Origin: Macrostomum hystrix
Lineage: Eukaryota; Platyhelminthes; Macrostomidae
NCBI GenBank assembly: GCA_950097015.1
Contig: CATNEN010000002.1
Location: forward strand, 186,001 to 250,000
DNA: 64,000 nucleotides
Direction: 5' to 3'
Part shown: positions 1-11,259 of the stretch, in pieces
Layout of the letters: every line of letters begins with the position of its first letter
How positions within the stretch are numbered: the stretch's first letter is position 1
Translations under genes and position numbers: made by a program
The notes under the pieces: model-generated
Seen by the model: the letters and a program-made list of their open reading frames with translations, nothing else
Databases searched by the model: none
Told to the model about the DNA's origin: nothing

Positions 1-2356
1 TCTTGTCTATCTTTAGCATCCCCCCAAATAGGCTGGTACTATGGAAACCCTACAGTAGACTAAAAATTTGTCATTTAGCTAGCAGTGAAACGAAATTTTG
101 GGATTTCAAAAGCAAATGACCCAAAACCTAAGTTCAGAAAATTTCTGGATCCATATCATCACTACACTATACCACAATGACACAATATATATCATGGCAT
201 TATTTATATATATAGTCTGTCAAAAATCAAAATAGGGGAATCTTCTTGTTTTGCATGTTTTAATTACTTTACAAAAGATAAAAAATTCTTAGCAACCAAA
301 ATGTATACCCTGTACAGGTGTATAAGCATACATGCGCAACACCCGGCTCACCCAGCCGAACCGGCCAGGTGAAACAAGGGCCAAGCAAGTCCTAAGTCGC
401 AAAAACCAATCAACCAAGCGCAAATAATTCAAAGGGGGACCAAGGGACAAAAAAAGGCATGAAGAAGAGGAAAAAGGGGAGAGAAAAAGAGAGCAAATGA
501 CAGCAAACTAAGTCGTAAATAGAGCAATGAAACGAACTAAGTCGCAAATGAGAGCAAACTAAGTCGTAAATAGAGCAAAAACTAAGTCGCATGGCCGGCT
601 AAGATTTGGGAGGTTGCGCATGTATGATGTGGTTTATAGTCTTCATCTGCCCCCATCTTGTCTGCTATTAATTTGTCTTAGCAGACAAGAAATAATATAA
701 TATTAATACAAACTTGAACCAACAATTAAACAAATGCATATGCTACAGCTTTAATTGTCACAGTAAAACATCATATTAATAAAATGCATATGCAATGCAC
801 AAGTTCATATTGAGATTTTATGTTTGTGTCACTTTAGTCTACAGCACATCTAAACAAGATTTGGTTCATTTTAAAGGCTCATTCTCATAGCCATCAAATG
901 AAATGGTATATGCAAATTATTTATCTACTCATGAAAATCATTTGTTCACAAAAATGTTAACTTATCTATTAACAGACAAAGATATGAGAATATGCCAGCT
1001 ATGACATCTGAGTGGCTTGCTTGTTGGTTGTTAGTTACTGTTTAAAATTTTTACTAAAAAGTAAATTTTACTTAATGTTATAAATCATTTTAAATAAAAT
1101 GTGCAAAACTAGAGTATGGCCATATTTAGATTGTTAAGTAAAGCAAAAGGACATACAAAAGAAAACTGAAAAAAACTAAAATGTAACTGAATCATTTAAA
1201 ACTGTGTTCACTCAGCTAAAGAGGGCTAAATTAAAACAAAAAATAACTTATTTGCTTTAAATTGTTTAGGCTAAATTGAGAGGGATTAGCAGCCAAATTT
1301 TTAGCTTACAAATAGCTATAGGAAATAGATATATTAAAATACACGAAATGTAGACGCACATTGACAGGTTGATTTGCATGATACAGTTACAAAGAAATCG
1401 CCAGCTGAAAAGCTTAAATGCTGTTCTAATTATAAAATTAAACTCACCTTTTATAAATCGAACACACAGAAAGTACAATTCCTCAAGACTGAAAGAACTG
1501 TCTCCTATAAAATGCATCGTGTCTATTACTGTATTTAAACCAATAAAATATATAAAGCTAGTTATCCTTAACAGGCTTCACACAAACTGATAAACTAGTT
1601 ATTTTACTTTATATAGTGTTAGATGTGCCCATTAGTGGATTACCGGATAAGTTTGAACACCAGGTCCACGCACGCAACTGACCATACTTCTTATAAAAAT
1701 ATGTTTTTTTGCATTATTGGGTACTGAAATATTTTTCTCTGTTTTTACTAATTGTCGATTATATTTTGTTTGTTTGAGATATTCTTTGTAACTAATTGCT
1801 GCAACTTGTTGTAATGAAGCAAAGTTGTCGATTTAAAAAAGTTTGCTTGTAGGCAGTGGCCCGTAGCTAGGAATTTTCGATGGGGGGGGATAAATGAAAA
1901 AAGGTGAACGAACAATTAAAAAAATTAACAGCAAACTTACGTATGTTATACTTTTACCATGTGTACAGCACAGCAAGAAAGCATTTTGTAACTATATACC
2001 TTAACCTGCTCATGCATTTTATACTTTACATGGTAAAGGTTAGTTTATAGTGCAAACTTTGTAGTGTTCTACTGTGCATGCGTGCAAAAATGCGATTTGT
2101 CACTAAATTAGCAAGCTCGATAATATACAAGGGCATCTTAAGTTGAGACCATGCATCCAGCTGGCAGAAAGGGTTATTGATATAATAAAACTCTCAAGTA
2201 CGCGTGTAGTAAAACGCGTAAGCTGGCTTGGCTGTGTTAATTAGTCAATGCTATGGAATTTAGCAGCAGCGATGCGAAGCAAAATCACGCCCTGGAGAAT
2301 TATTTATAATTAATTGAATAAGTTCGAAGTTTGGTTTGAGTTATCTTGTCTAGATT
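1..2356. other. AT-rich non-coding stretch
   Basis: I see no convincing coding region here. The open frames are short and have no recognisable motif. Between about 380 and 600 there are several imperfect copies of a motif like AACTAAGTCGYAAATAGAGC, inside a possible MITE (separate entry). Around 1855-1895 a G-run follows a sequence (CAGTGGCCCGTAGCTAGG) of the kind often found at the edge of degenerate transposons, but I cannot assign it. Confidence 0.5.
327..626. mobile_element. possible MITE with 14-bp terminal inverted repeats
   Basis: CATACATGCGCAAC at 327-340 is matched perfectly and inverted by GTTGCGCATGTATG at 613-626, giving a 300-bp unit. Sequence just inside both ends is GC-richer than the surroundings and weakly similar (GGCTCACCC.. 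against ..GCCGGCC). No clear target-site duplication is visible, and the interior holds short direct repeats rather than a gene. A chance inverted repeat cannot be excluded. Confidence 0.35.
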
Positions 2357-5300
2357 CTACATTCTTGTAGCATTCTTGTAGCATTCTTGTAGCATTCTTG
2401 TAGCATTCTTGTAGCATTCTTGTAGCATTCTTGTAGCATTCTTGTAGCATTCTTGTAGTATTCTTGTAGCATTCTTGTAGCATTCTTGTAGCATTCTTGT
2501 AGCATTCTTGTAGTATTCTTGTAGCATTCTTGTAGCATTCTTGTAGTATTCTTGTAGCATTCTTGTAGCATTCTTGTAGCATTCTTGTAGCATTCTTGTA
2601 GTATTCTTGTAGCATTCTTGTAGCATTCTTGTAGCATTCTTGTAGCATTCTTGTAGTATTCTTGTAGCATTCTTGTAGCATTCTTGTAGCATTCTTGTAG
2701 CATTCTTGTAGCATTATTGTAGTATTCTTGTAGCATTCTTGTAGCATTCTTGTAGTATTCTTGTAGCATTCTTGTAGCATTCTTGTAGCATTCTTGTAGC
2801 ATTCTTGTAGCATTCTTGTAGCATTCTTGTAGCATTCTTGTAGCATTCTTGTAGCATTCTTGTAGCATTCTTGTAGCATTCTTGTAGCATTCTTGTAGCA
2901 TTCTTGTAGCATTCTTGTAGCATTCTTGTAGCATTCTTGTAGCATTATTGTAGCATTCTTGTAGCATTCTTGTAGCATTCCTGTAGCATTCTTGTATAGC
3001 ATTCTTGTAGCATTCTTGTAGCATTCTTGTAGCATTCTTGTAGCATTATTGTAGCATTATTGTAGCATTATTGTAGCATTATTGTATAGCATTCTTGTAG
3101 CATTCTTGTAGCATTCCTGTAGCATTCTTGTATAGCATTCTTGTAGCATTCTTGTAGCATTCTTGTAGCATTCTTGAAGCATTCTTGTAGCATTATTGTA
3201 GCATTATTGTAGCATTATTGTAGCATTATTGTAGCATTCTTGTAGCATTCCTGTAGCATTCTTGTATAGCATTCTTGTAGCATTCTTGTAGCATTCTTGT
3301 AGCATTCTTGTAGCATTCTTGTAGCATTCTTGTAGCATTCTTGTAGCATTCCTGTAGCATTCTTGTATAGCATTCTTGTAGCATTCTTGTAGCATTCTTG
3401 TAGCATTCTTGAAGCATTCTTGTAGCATTCTTGTAGCATTCTTGTAGTATTCTTGTAGCATTCTTGTAGTATTCTTGTAGCATTCTTGTAGCATTATTGT
3501 AGCATTCTTGTAGCATTCCTGTAGCATTCTTGTATAGCATTCTTGTAGCATTCTTGTAGCATTCTTGTAGCATTCTTGTAGCATTCTTGTAGCATTCTTG
3601 TAGCATTCTTGTAGCATTCCTGTAGCATTCTTGTATAGCATTCTTGTAGCATTCTTGTAGCATTCTTGTAGCATTCTTGAAGCATTCTTGTAGCATTCTT
3701 GTAGCATTCTTGTAGTATTCTTGTAGCATTCTTGTAGTATTCTTGTAGCATTCTTGTAGCATTCTTGTAGCATTATTGTAGCATTATTGTAGCATTCTTG
3801 TAGCATTCTTGTAGCATTCTTGTAGCATTCTTGTAGCATTCTTGTATAGCATTCTTGTAGCATTCTTGTATAGCATTCTTGTAGCATTCTTGTAGCATTC
3901 TTGTAGCATTCTTGTAGCATTCTTGTAGCATTCTTGTATAGCATTCTTGTAGCATTCTTGTAGCATTCTTGTAGCATTCTTGTAGCATTCTTGTAGCATT
4001 CTTGTAGCATTCTTGTAGCATTCTTGTATAGCATTCTTGTAGCATTCTTGTAGCATTCTTGTAGCATTCTTGTAGCATTATTGTAGCATTCTTGTAGCAT
4101 TCTTGTAGCATTCTTGTAGCATTCTTGTAGCATTCTTGTAGCATTCCTGTAGCATTCTTGTAGCATTCCTGTAGCATTCTTGTAGCATTATTGTAGCATT
4201 ATTGTAGCATTCTTGTAGCATTCCTGTAGCATTCTTGTAGCATTATTGTAGCATTCTTGTAGCATTCTTGTAGCATTCCTGTAGCATTCTTGTATAGCAT
4301 TCTTGTAGCATTCTTGTAGCATTCTTGTAGCATTCTTGTAGCATTCTTGTAGCATTCTTGTATAGCATTCTTGTAGCATTCTTGTAGCATTCTTGTAGCA
4401 TTCTTGTAGCATTCTTGTAGCATTCTTGTAGCATTCTTGTAGCATTCTTGTATAGCATTCTTGTAGCATTCTTGTAGCATTCTTGTAGCATTCTTGTAGC
4501 ATTCTTGTAGCATTCTTGTAGCATTCTTGTAGCATTCTTGTAGCATTCTTGTAGCATTATTGTAGCATTTTTGTAGCATTCTTGTAGCATTCTTGTATAG
4601 CATTCTTGTAGTATTCTTGTAGCATTCCTGTAGCATTCTTGTAGCATTCTTGTAGTATTCTTGTAGCATTCCTGTAGCATTCTTGTAGCATTATTGTAGC
4701 ATTATTGTAGCATTCCTGTAGCATTCTTGTAGCATTCTTGTAGCATTCTTGTAGCATTATTGTAGCATTATTGTAGCATTCTTGTAGCATTATTGTAGCA
4801 TTCTTGTAGCATTCTTGTAGCATTCTTGTAGCATTCTTGTAGCATTATTGTAGCATTATTGTAGCATTCTTGTAGCATTATTGTAGCATTATTGTAGCAT
4901 TCTTGTAGCATTCCTGTAGCATTCTTGTATAGCATTCTTGTAGCATTCTTGTAGCATTCTTGTAGCATTCTTGTAGCATTCTTGTATAGCATTCTTGTAG
5001 CATTCTTGTAGCATTCTTGTAGCATTCTTGTAGCATTCTTGTAGCATTCTTGTATAGCATTCTTGTAGCATTCTTGTAGCATTCTTGTAGTATTCTTGTA
5101 GCATTCTTGTAGCATTCTTGTAGCATTCTTGTAGCATTCTTGTAGCATTCTTGTAGCATTCTTGTATAGCATTCTTGTAGCATTCTTGTAGCATTCTTGA
5201 AGCATTCTTGTAGCATTCTTGTATAGCATTCTTGTAGCATTCTTGTAGCATTCTTGTAGCATTCTTGTAGCATTCCTGTAGCATTCTTGTATAGCATTCT

Positions 5301-8175
5301 TGTAGCATTCTTGTAGCATTCTTGTAGCATTATTGTAGCATTCCTGTAGCATTATTGTAGCATTCCTGTAGCATTCTTGTAGCATTCTTGTAGCATTCTT
5401 GTAGCATTCTTGTAGCATTCTTGTAGCATTATTGTAGCATTATTGTAGCATTCTTGTAGCATTCTTGTAGCATTCTTGTAGCATTCTTGTAGCATTCTTG
5501 TAGCATTCTTGAAGCATTCTTGTAGCATTCTTGTAGCATTCTTGTAGCATTCTTGTAGCATTCTTGTAGCATTCTTGTAGCATTCTTGTAGCATTCTTGT
5601 AGCATTCTTGAAGCATTCTTGTAGCATTCTTGTAGCATTCTTGTAGCATTCTTGTAGCATTCTTGTAGCATTCTTGTAGCATTCTTGTAGCATTCTTGTA
5701 GCATTCTTGTAGCATTCTTGAAGCATTCTTGTAGCATTCTTGTAGCATTCTTGTAGCATTCTTGTAGCATTCTTGTAGCATTCTTGTAGCATTCTTGTAG
5801 CATTATTGTAGCATTCTTGTAGCATTCTTGAAGCATTCTTGTAGCATTCTTGTAGCATTCTTGTAGCATTCTTGTAGCATTCTTGTAGCATTCTTGTAGC
5901 ATTCTTGTAGCATTATTGTAGCATTCTTGTAGCATTATTGTAGCATTCTTGTAGCATTCCTGTAGCATTCTTGTAGCATTCTTGTAGCATTCCTGTAGCA
6001 TTCTTGTAGCATTATTGTAGCATTCTTGTAGCATTCTTGTAGCATTCCTGTAGCATTCTTGTATAGCATTCTTGTAGCATTCCTGTAGCATTCTTGTAGC
6101 ATTCTTGTAGCATTCTTGTAGCATTCTTGAAGCATTCTTGTAGCATTCTTGTAGCATTATTGTAGCATTCTTGTAGCATTCCTGTAGCATTCTTGCATAG
6201 CATTCTTGTAGCATTCTTGTAGCATTCTTGTAGCATTCTTGTAGCATTCTTGTAGCATTCTTGTAGCATTCTTGTAGCATTCTTGTAGCATTCTTGTAGC
6301 ATTCTTGTAGCATTCTTGTAGCATTCTTGTAGCATTATTGTAGCATTCTTGTAGCATTCTTGTAGCATTCCTGTAGCATTCTTGTATAGCATTCTTGTAG
6401 CATTCTTGTAGCATTCTTGTAGCATTCTTGAAGCATTCTTGTAGCATTCTTGTAGCACTCTTGTAGCATTCTTGTAGCATTCTTGTAGCATTCTTGTAGC
6501 ATTCTTGTAGCATTCCTGTAGCATTCTTGTAGCATTCCTGTAGCATTCTTGTAGCATTATTGTAGCATTCTTGTAGCATTCTTGTAGCATTCTTGTAGCA
6601 TTCTTGTAGCATTCTTGTAGCATTCTTGTAGCATTCTTGTAGCATTCTTGTAGCATTCTTGTAGCATTCTTGTAGCATTCTTGTAGCATTCTTGTATAGC
6701 ATTCTTGTAGCATTCTTGTAGCATTCTTGTAGCATTCTTGTAGCATTATTGTAGCATTCTTGTAGCATTCTTGTAGCATTCTTGTAGCATTCTTGTAGCA
6801 TTCTTGTAGCATTCCTGTAGCATTCTTGTAGCATTCCTGTAGCATTCTTGTAGCATTATTGTAGCATTCTTGTAGCATTCTTGTAGCATTCTTGTAGCAT
6901 TCTTGTAGCATTCTTGTAGCATTCTTGTAGCATTCTTGTAGCATTCTTGTAGCATTCTTGTAGCATTCTTGTAGCATTCTTGTAGCATTCTTGTAGCATT
7001 CTTGTAGCATTCTTGTAGCATTCTTGTAGCATTCTTGTAGCATTCTTGTAGCATTCTTGTAGCATTCTTGTAGCATTCTTGTAGCATTCTTGTAGCATTC
7101 TTGTAGCATTCTTGTAGCATTCTTGTAGCATTCTTGTAGCATTCTTGTAGCATTCTTGTAGCATTCTTGTAGCATTCTTGTAGCATTATTGTAGCATTCT
7201 TGTAGCATTCCTGTAGCATTCTTGTAGCATTCCTGTAGCATTCTTGTAGCATTCCTGTAGCATTCTTGTAGCATTATTGTAGCATTCTTGTAGCATTCTT
7301 GTAGCATTCTTGTAGCATTCTTGTAGCATTCTTGTAGCATTCTTGTAGCATTCTTGTAGCATTCTTGTATAGCATTCTTGTAGCATTCTTGTAGCATTCT
7401 TGTAGCATTCTTGTAGCATTATTGTAGCATTATTGTAGCATTCTTGTAGCATTCTTGTAGTATTCTTGTAGCATTCCTGTAGCATTCTTGTAGCATTCTT
7501 GTAGTATTCTTGTAGCATTCCTGTAGCATTCTTGTATAGCATTCTTGTAGCATTCTTGTAGCATTATTGTAGCATTATTGTAGCATTCCTGTAGCATTCT
7601 TGTAGCATTCTTGTAGCATTCTTGTAGCATTCTTGTAGCATTCTTGTAGTATTCTTGTAGCATTCCTGTAGCATTCTTGTAGCATTCTTGTAGTATTCTT
7701 GTAGCATTCCTGTAGCATTCTTGTATAGCATTCTTGTAGCATTCTTGTAGCATTATTGTAGCATTCCTGTAGCATTCTTGTAGCATTCTTGTAGCATTCT
7801 TGTAGCATTCTTGTAGCATTCCTGTAGCATTCTTGTAGCATTCTTGTAGCATTCCTGTAGCATTCTTGTATAGCATTCTTGTAGCATTCTTGTAGCATTA
7901 TTGTAGCATTCTTGTAGCATTCTTGTAGCATTCTTGTAGCATTCCTGTAGCATTCTTGTATAGCATTCTTGTAGCATTCTTGTAGCATTCTTGTAGCATT
8001 CTTGTAGCATTATTGTAGCATTCTTGTAGCATTCTTGTAGCATTCCTGTAGCATTTTTGTATAGCATTCTTGTAGCATTCTTGTAGCATTCTTGTAGCAT
8101 TCTTGTAGCATTCTTGTAGCATTCTTGTAGCATTCTTGTAGCATTCTTGTAGCATTCTTGTAGCATTCTTGTAGC
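2357..8175. repeat. 11-bp satellite array, about 529 units
   Basis: The unit is TGTAGCATTCT (CAAGAATGCTA on the minus strand), repeated without spacers for about 5.8 kb. Variants recur along the array: CATTATTG, CATTCCTG, TTGAAGC, GTATTC and a two-base TA insertion giving TGTATAGC. The minus strand has no stop in the consensus. Because 11 is not divisible by 3, all three minus frames encode the same cyclic peptide, MLQECYKNATR. The longest such frame is 461 codons. The plus strand has a TAG in every frame. I read it as satellite DNA, not a gene. Confidence 0.97.
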
Positions 8176-8179
8176 TCAA

Positions 8180-8735
8180 TACACCTGCCCCTACAGGGTC
8201 ATATGTGTATTGTCGACAACACAGCAGCAGCTATTGCGCGGCGCATCTGAAGGCTTAATTGCGGCTGTTCAGTCCATGGACTGGGGGGATGCCACACACA
8301 TCCTCAATTACCCCATGAGCTATAATGCTTGTCCCCATTTAACAGCTAGGTAAAATAAAGCAATGCAGAGTTAAGTATCAGAGATGAGAAAGTTTAACAA
8401 CGAAATGATACATTTTTGCGATTTTTATAATATTCAAAGATAACTTTAGAACGCAAGGGTTTTAAAAGCGGGGAGATGAAGCACAACAATGGAACGGCTC
8501 AATATTCAGGCGGACAAGCATCTCAGGGCAGTATGCTCAACGTACTTAATTTTGGGCAATGTGGCGTAAACAATTTACATTGCGATGGACAATGAAAGTC
8601 ACTACATAATGCAATGCAGTGATCAAGTGTCTAGCCAGAGGGCATATATTATTCAGTTGAGTCAGGAATCGAACCCCCGACATTCAAGTCGAGAGTCCGA
8701 CGCTCTAAACACTAGGCTACAACCGCCTTATCATT
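8180..8735 (-). mobile_element. tRNA-derived SINE, family A, copy 1
   Basis: The right end, read on the minus strand, is tRNA-like. It has an A box in TAGCCTAGTGTTTAGAGC and a B box in GGGGTTCGATTCC. The left end (ACACCTGCCCC...) and the segment around GTTCAGTCCATGGACTGG match a second copy at 18546-18832. This copy is longer because about 220 bp of unrelated AT-rich sequence sits in the middle (roughly 8370-8590). It directly abuts the end of the 11-bp satellite. Confidence 0.75.
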
Positions 8736-8802
8736 ATTCAGTATCAAGAATTTTATCTAAATAAATCCTTTCATGTATCTCGCTTTCTTATTCGTTCCAT
8801 CC

Positions 8803-9377
8803 CATCATCCCATTGTTCCAATCATCTAATTGTTCCAATCATCCCATTGTTCCGATCATCCGATTGTTCCAATAATCCCATTGTTCCAATAATCCCATTG
8901 TTCCAATCATCACATTGTTCCTATCATTCGATTGTTTCAGTCATCCCATCGTTCCAATTATCCCATTGTTCCAATCATCACATTGTTCCAATCATCTAAT
9001 TGTTCCAATCATCTAATTGTTCCAATCATCCCATTGTTCCAATCATCCGATTGTTCCAATAATCCCATTGTTCCAATAATCCCATTGTTCCAATCATCAC
9101 ATTGTTCCAATCATCACATTGTTCCTATCATTCGATTGTTTCAGTCATCCCATCGTTCCAATCATCCCATTGTTCCAATCATCCCATTGTTCCAATTATC
9201 CCATTGTTCCAATCATCCCATTGTTCCAATCATCTCATTGTTCCAATTATCTAATTGTTCCAATCATCCCATTGTTCCAATTATCCCATTGTTCCAACCA
9301 TCCAAATTGTTCCTATCATCCCATTGTTCCAATGATGGGAATTATACTAATCATCCCATTTTTAAATCATCCCATTG
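8803..9377. repeat. 17-bp minisatellite with 204-bp higher-order copy
   Basis: The unit is TTCCAATCATCCCATTG with substitutions such as AATAATCCC, CATCTAATTG and CATCACATTG. A distinctive run of variants that includes CTATCATTCGATTGTTTCAG appears at 8921 and again at 9125, exactly 12 units (204 bp) apart, so a block of units was copied as a whole. Plus-strand frames stay open only because the unit lacks stops. Confidence 0.92.
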
Positions 9378-9871
9378 CCTCTCTATCTTCACAATGATCT
9401 TCCAATAATCATCATCCAATAATTCCTAACTGCCCGATTTTTTCCCAAATGACACAAATTTTTCCCAATCATTTTTATCGTCTCCCATTCGATTTACTCT
9501 TTGCAAACATCTATATTCAGTCCCACACCCCACATTGTTGTAATGTTTTACTTTTGACAATATTTTTAACGGTAGTTTCTATGGTTGCTATGGCAACACT
9601 GTAGTACACAGTTTGTTCAGATTCATTGGTAGGTATTTTACTATACTTCTTACCGCTTCTGCTCTAAGATTAGACTTTAATGTGGAATTTTTTGCAGCGT
9701 GACTGGCCTTGCAGAACGGGTCATTATTCGTATAGCTAAGAAATTTTAATAAGATGCGATCAGCTTTGGTAGATCGGTGACGGGGGCGGCCAGAACCAAT
9801 CAGAATTGTGGATGCAACTGATCAGAATTTTCGCCAGCCGTGGATACGCAAGCAGTTTTTTTCGATTCGTC
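9378..9871. other. intergenic region upstream of the peptide gene
   Basis: No coding sequence seen. It is AT-rich on the left and contains a palindromic X-box-like site (separate entry). Downstream lie short GC-rich tracts up to the TATA box of the 10.5-kb peptide gene, so it probably includes that gene's promoter region. Confidence 0.5.
9584..9597. promoter_or_regulatory. X-box (RFX-type) palindrome
   Basis: GTTGCTATGGCAAC is a near-perfect match to the inverted-repeat site bound by RFX winged-helix factors (GTTGCCATGGCAAC type). It lies about 290 bp upstream of the TATA box of the secreted-peptide gene. RFX factors act on ciliary and neuroendocrine genes in animals. The regulatory link here is inference. 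Confidence 0.45.
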
Positions 9872-9877
9872 TATAAA
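9872..9877 (+). promoter_or_regulatory. TATA box of the secreted-peptide gene
   Basis: TATAAA lies in the context CTATAAAACGG. An initiator-like TCAGCT follows at 9908-9913. Transcription from here would give a short first exon ending at a GTAAGT donor at 9974, spliced to an acceptor at 10464 just upstream of the ATG. Confidence 0.6.
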
Positions 9878-10495
9878 ACGGTTCTGTTTGGGCCGCTGGC
9901 ACACGGGTCAGCTACTCTCGCGTCTCGATCGATTTATTAGCAGCTGGAGCGTCAAATTGAGAAATTTTCTGCAGTAAGTATGAGTAATACAATCGGAAGA
10001 TCCTCATAGTTTTTTTATTTCACATTTTAGATACAAATTTATTGTTTAAATCTACTTCAATTTAAGTAGTGAATGTATCGGTCGTTCATGTTATTTTAAT
10101 AGACAAAAAGTTCAATTTATTTTTGCTAAATGTTACTCAGTAGCGGAGGCAGTTTTCTAGGAAAAGAACTACAATGTCTATAGATGGAATAGCTGATCAA
10201 ATCCATTAAAAGCAGCCCAGTTGCTTAGTTATAAAAAACGGCATTTAGCTTTGATCTTTGCCGCTCAGAACTTCTCTTTCAAGCTAAATACGTGTACTAG
10301 ATATGGCTTCCAGAAGAGATAATGGACAAAAAGCAAACGCTAGGAGTGGGAGTTTTTGTCGGACAATTTCGCTTATAAATTGTTGACTGAAAGATCCCAT
10401 AGGAGAATTGCGCTCCCAAAAATTGAGTCATCGGTGCAAATTTCTCAAATCTTTCTAATTCCAGATTTGAAGAAGACAATCCGTTGAAGAACAAA

Positions 10496-11091
10496 ATGGC
10501 CAAGTACTCTAGCCTACTGCTGCCCCTGCTCGTGGCCTTCGCCACACTGGTCGTCATCAGCGCGGAGGCGCAGGCGTCGGCAGGTGATGCCCAGCGTCGG
10601 GCGGGCTACGAGTCGTTCCGGTTGAAGCGCGGATATGATCAATTCCTCCGCTGGAGGAAGGCCACAGCCGGAGCTGCAGCGGCTGGTCAGTTCTGCGGAG
10701 TCGGCATCGGTGAGGTTGAGCTGGCACTGCTCAACCGTCTGGTGGTAAGTGCATGGGAGCCAAGGAATCGTGCATCCGCATGAGTTCCTGAGCGTGGGAA
10801 CACGGCCCAACTGGCCGTTGCCATGCTCAATGATCCTGCATGGCGTGTTTACTTAGGGGATCTTCTTCTCAACAAATGGTGGCTTGTTGAACTCAGGGAA
10901 CAATGAATTTTGGATGGCTTGTGTGTTTGTCTGCAGTCAAACTTTATTAAATATTCAAAATCTGATTTCTGGTCAATTTAAATAAGAAATCCAAATTAAT
11001 CCCCATTGTGCAGAGGTCGCATGACGCAGGTCTCCTGAGCCTGAAGGACCGCGACATTCTGCGCGCATTTTTCGACAGCATCTCCGCCTGA
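10496..11091 (+). CDS. secreted peptide / neuropeptide-like precursor, 108 aa
   Basis: Two coding exons, 10496-10744 and 11014-11091, are joined in phase 0 across a GTAAGT...GTGCAG intron. A 5'UTR intron (about 9974-10464) precedes them. The start is the first ATG after that acceptor. The product has a strong signal peptide (LLLPLLVAFATLVVISAEA, residues about 7-25). The body is basic, with RR, KR and RK sites that would release AGYESFRL and GYDQFLRW. It then has an Ala/Gly linker with a single cysteine and an amphipathic C-terminal segment ending FFDSISA. Neither peptide has a Gly before the basic pair, so no C-terminal amide is expected. I do not recognise the family. TATA box, intron pattern and poly(A) signal make it a convincing gene; the neuropeptide role is inference. 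Confidence 0.62.
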
Positions 11092-11233
11092 TCTGCAGCA
11101 ATCGAATCTCGAGGGCGAGCCAATGAACCGGAGAACTAAATGCGCGCTAACTTTTATCAATTATGGATTAACTTACTGATTCAGTTAAACACGAATAATA
11201 TTCAATGAGCCCTTGAGAACATTGCAATTATGC

Positions 11234-11239
11234 AATAAA
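11234..11239 (+). promoter_or_regulatory. poly(A) signal of the secreted-peptide gene
   Basis: AATAAA lies 143 bp after the TGA of the peptide gene, in the context TGCAATAAAAAATTC. It is the first such hexamer downstream. Confidence 0.6.
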
Positions 11240-11259
11240 AAATTCACTCTCATGCTTGA

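Noticed and set aside
2310..8179. Many overlapping minus-strand frames encoding MLQECYKNATR repeats as genes
   Set aside because: They follow from a stop-free 11-bp unit and break wherever a variant creates a stop; no start context, introns or conserved ends.
8932..9408. 158-codon plus frame as a gene
   Set aside because: Lies inside the 17-bp array and has only repeat-derived residues.
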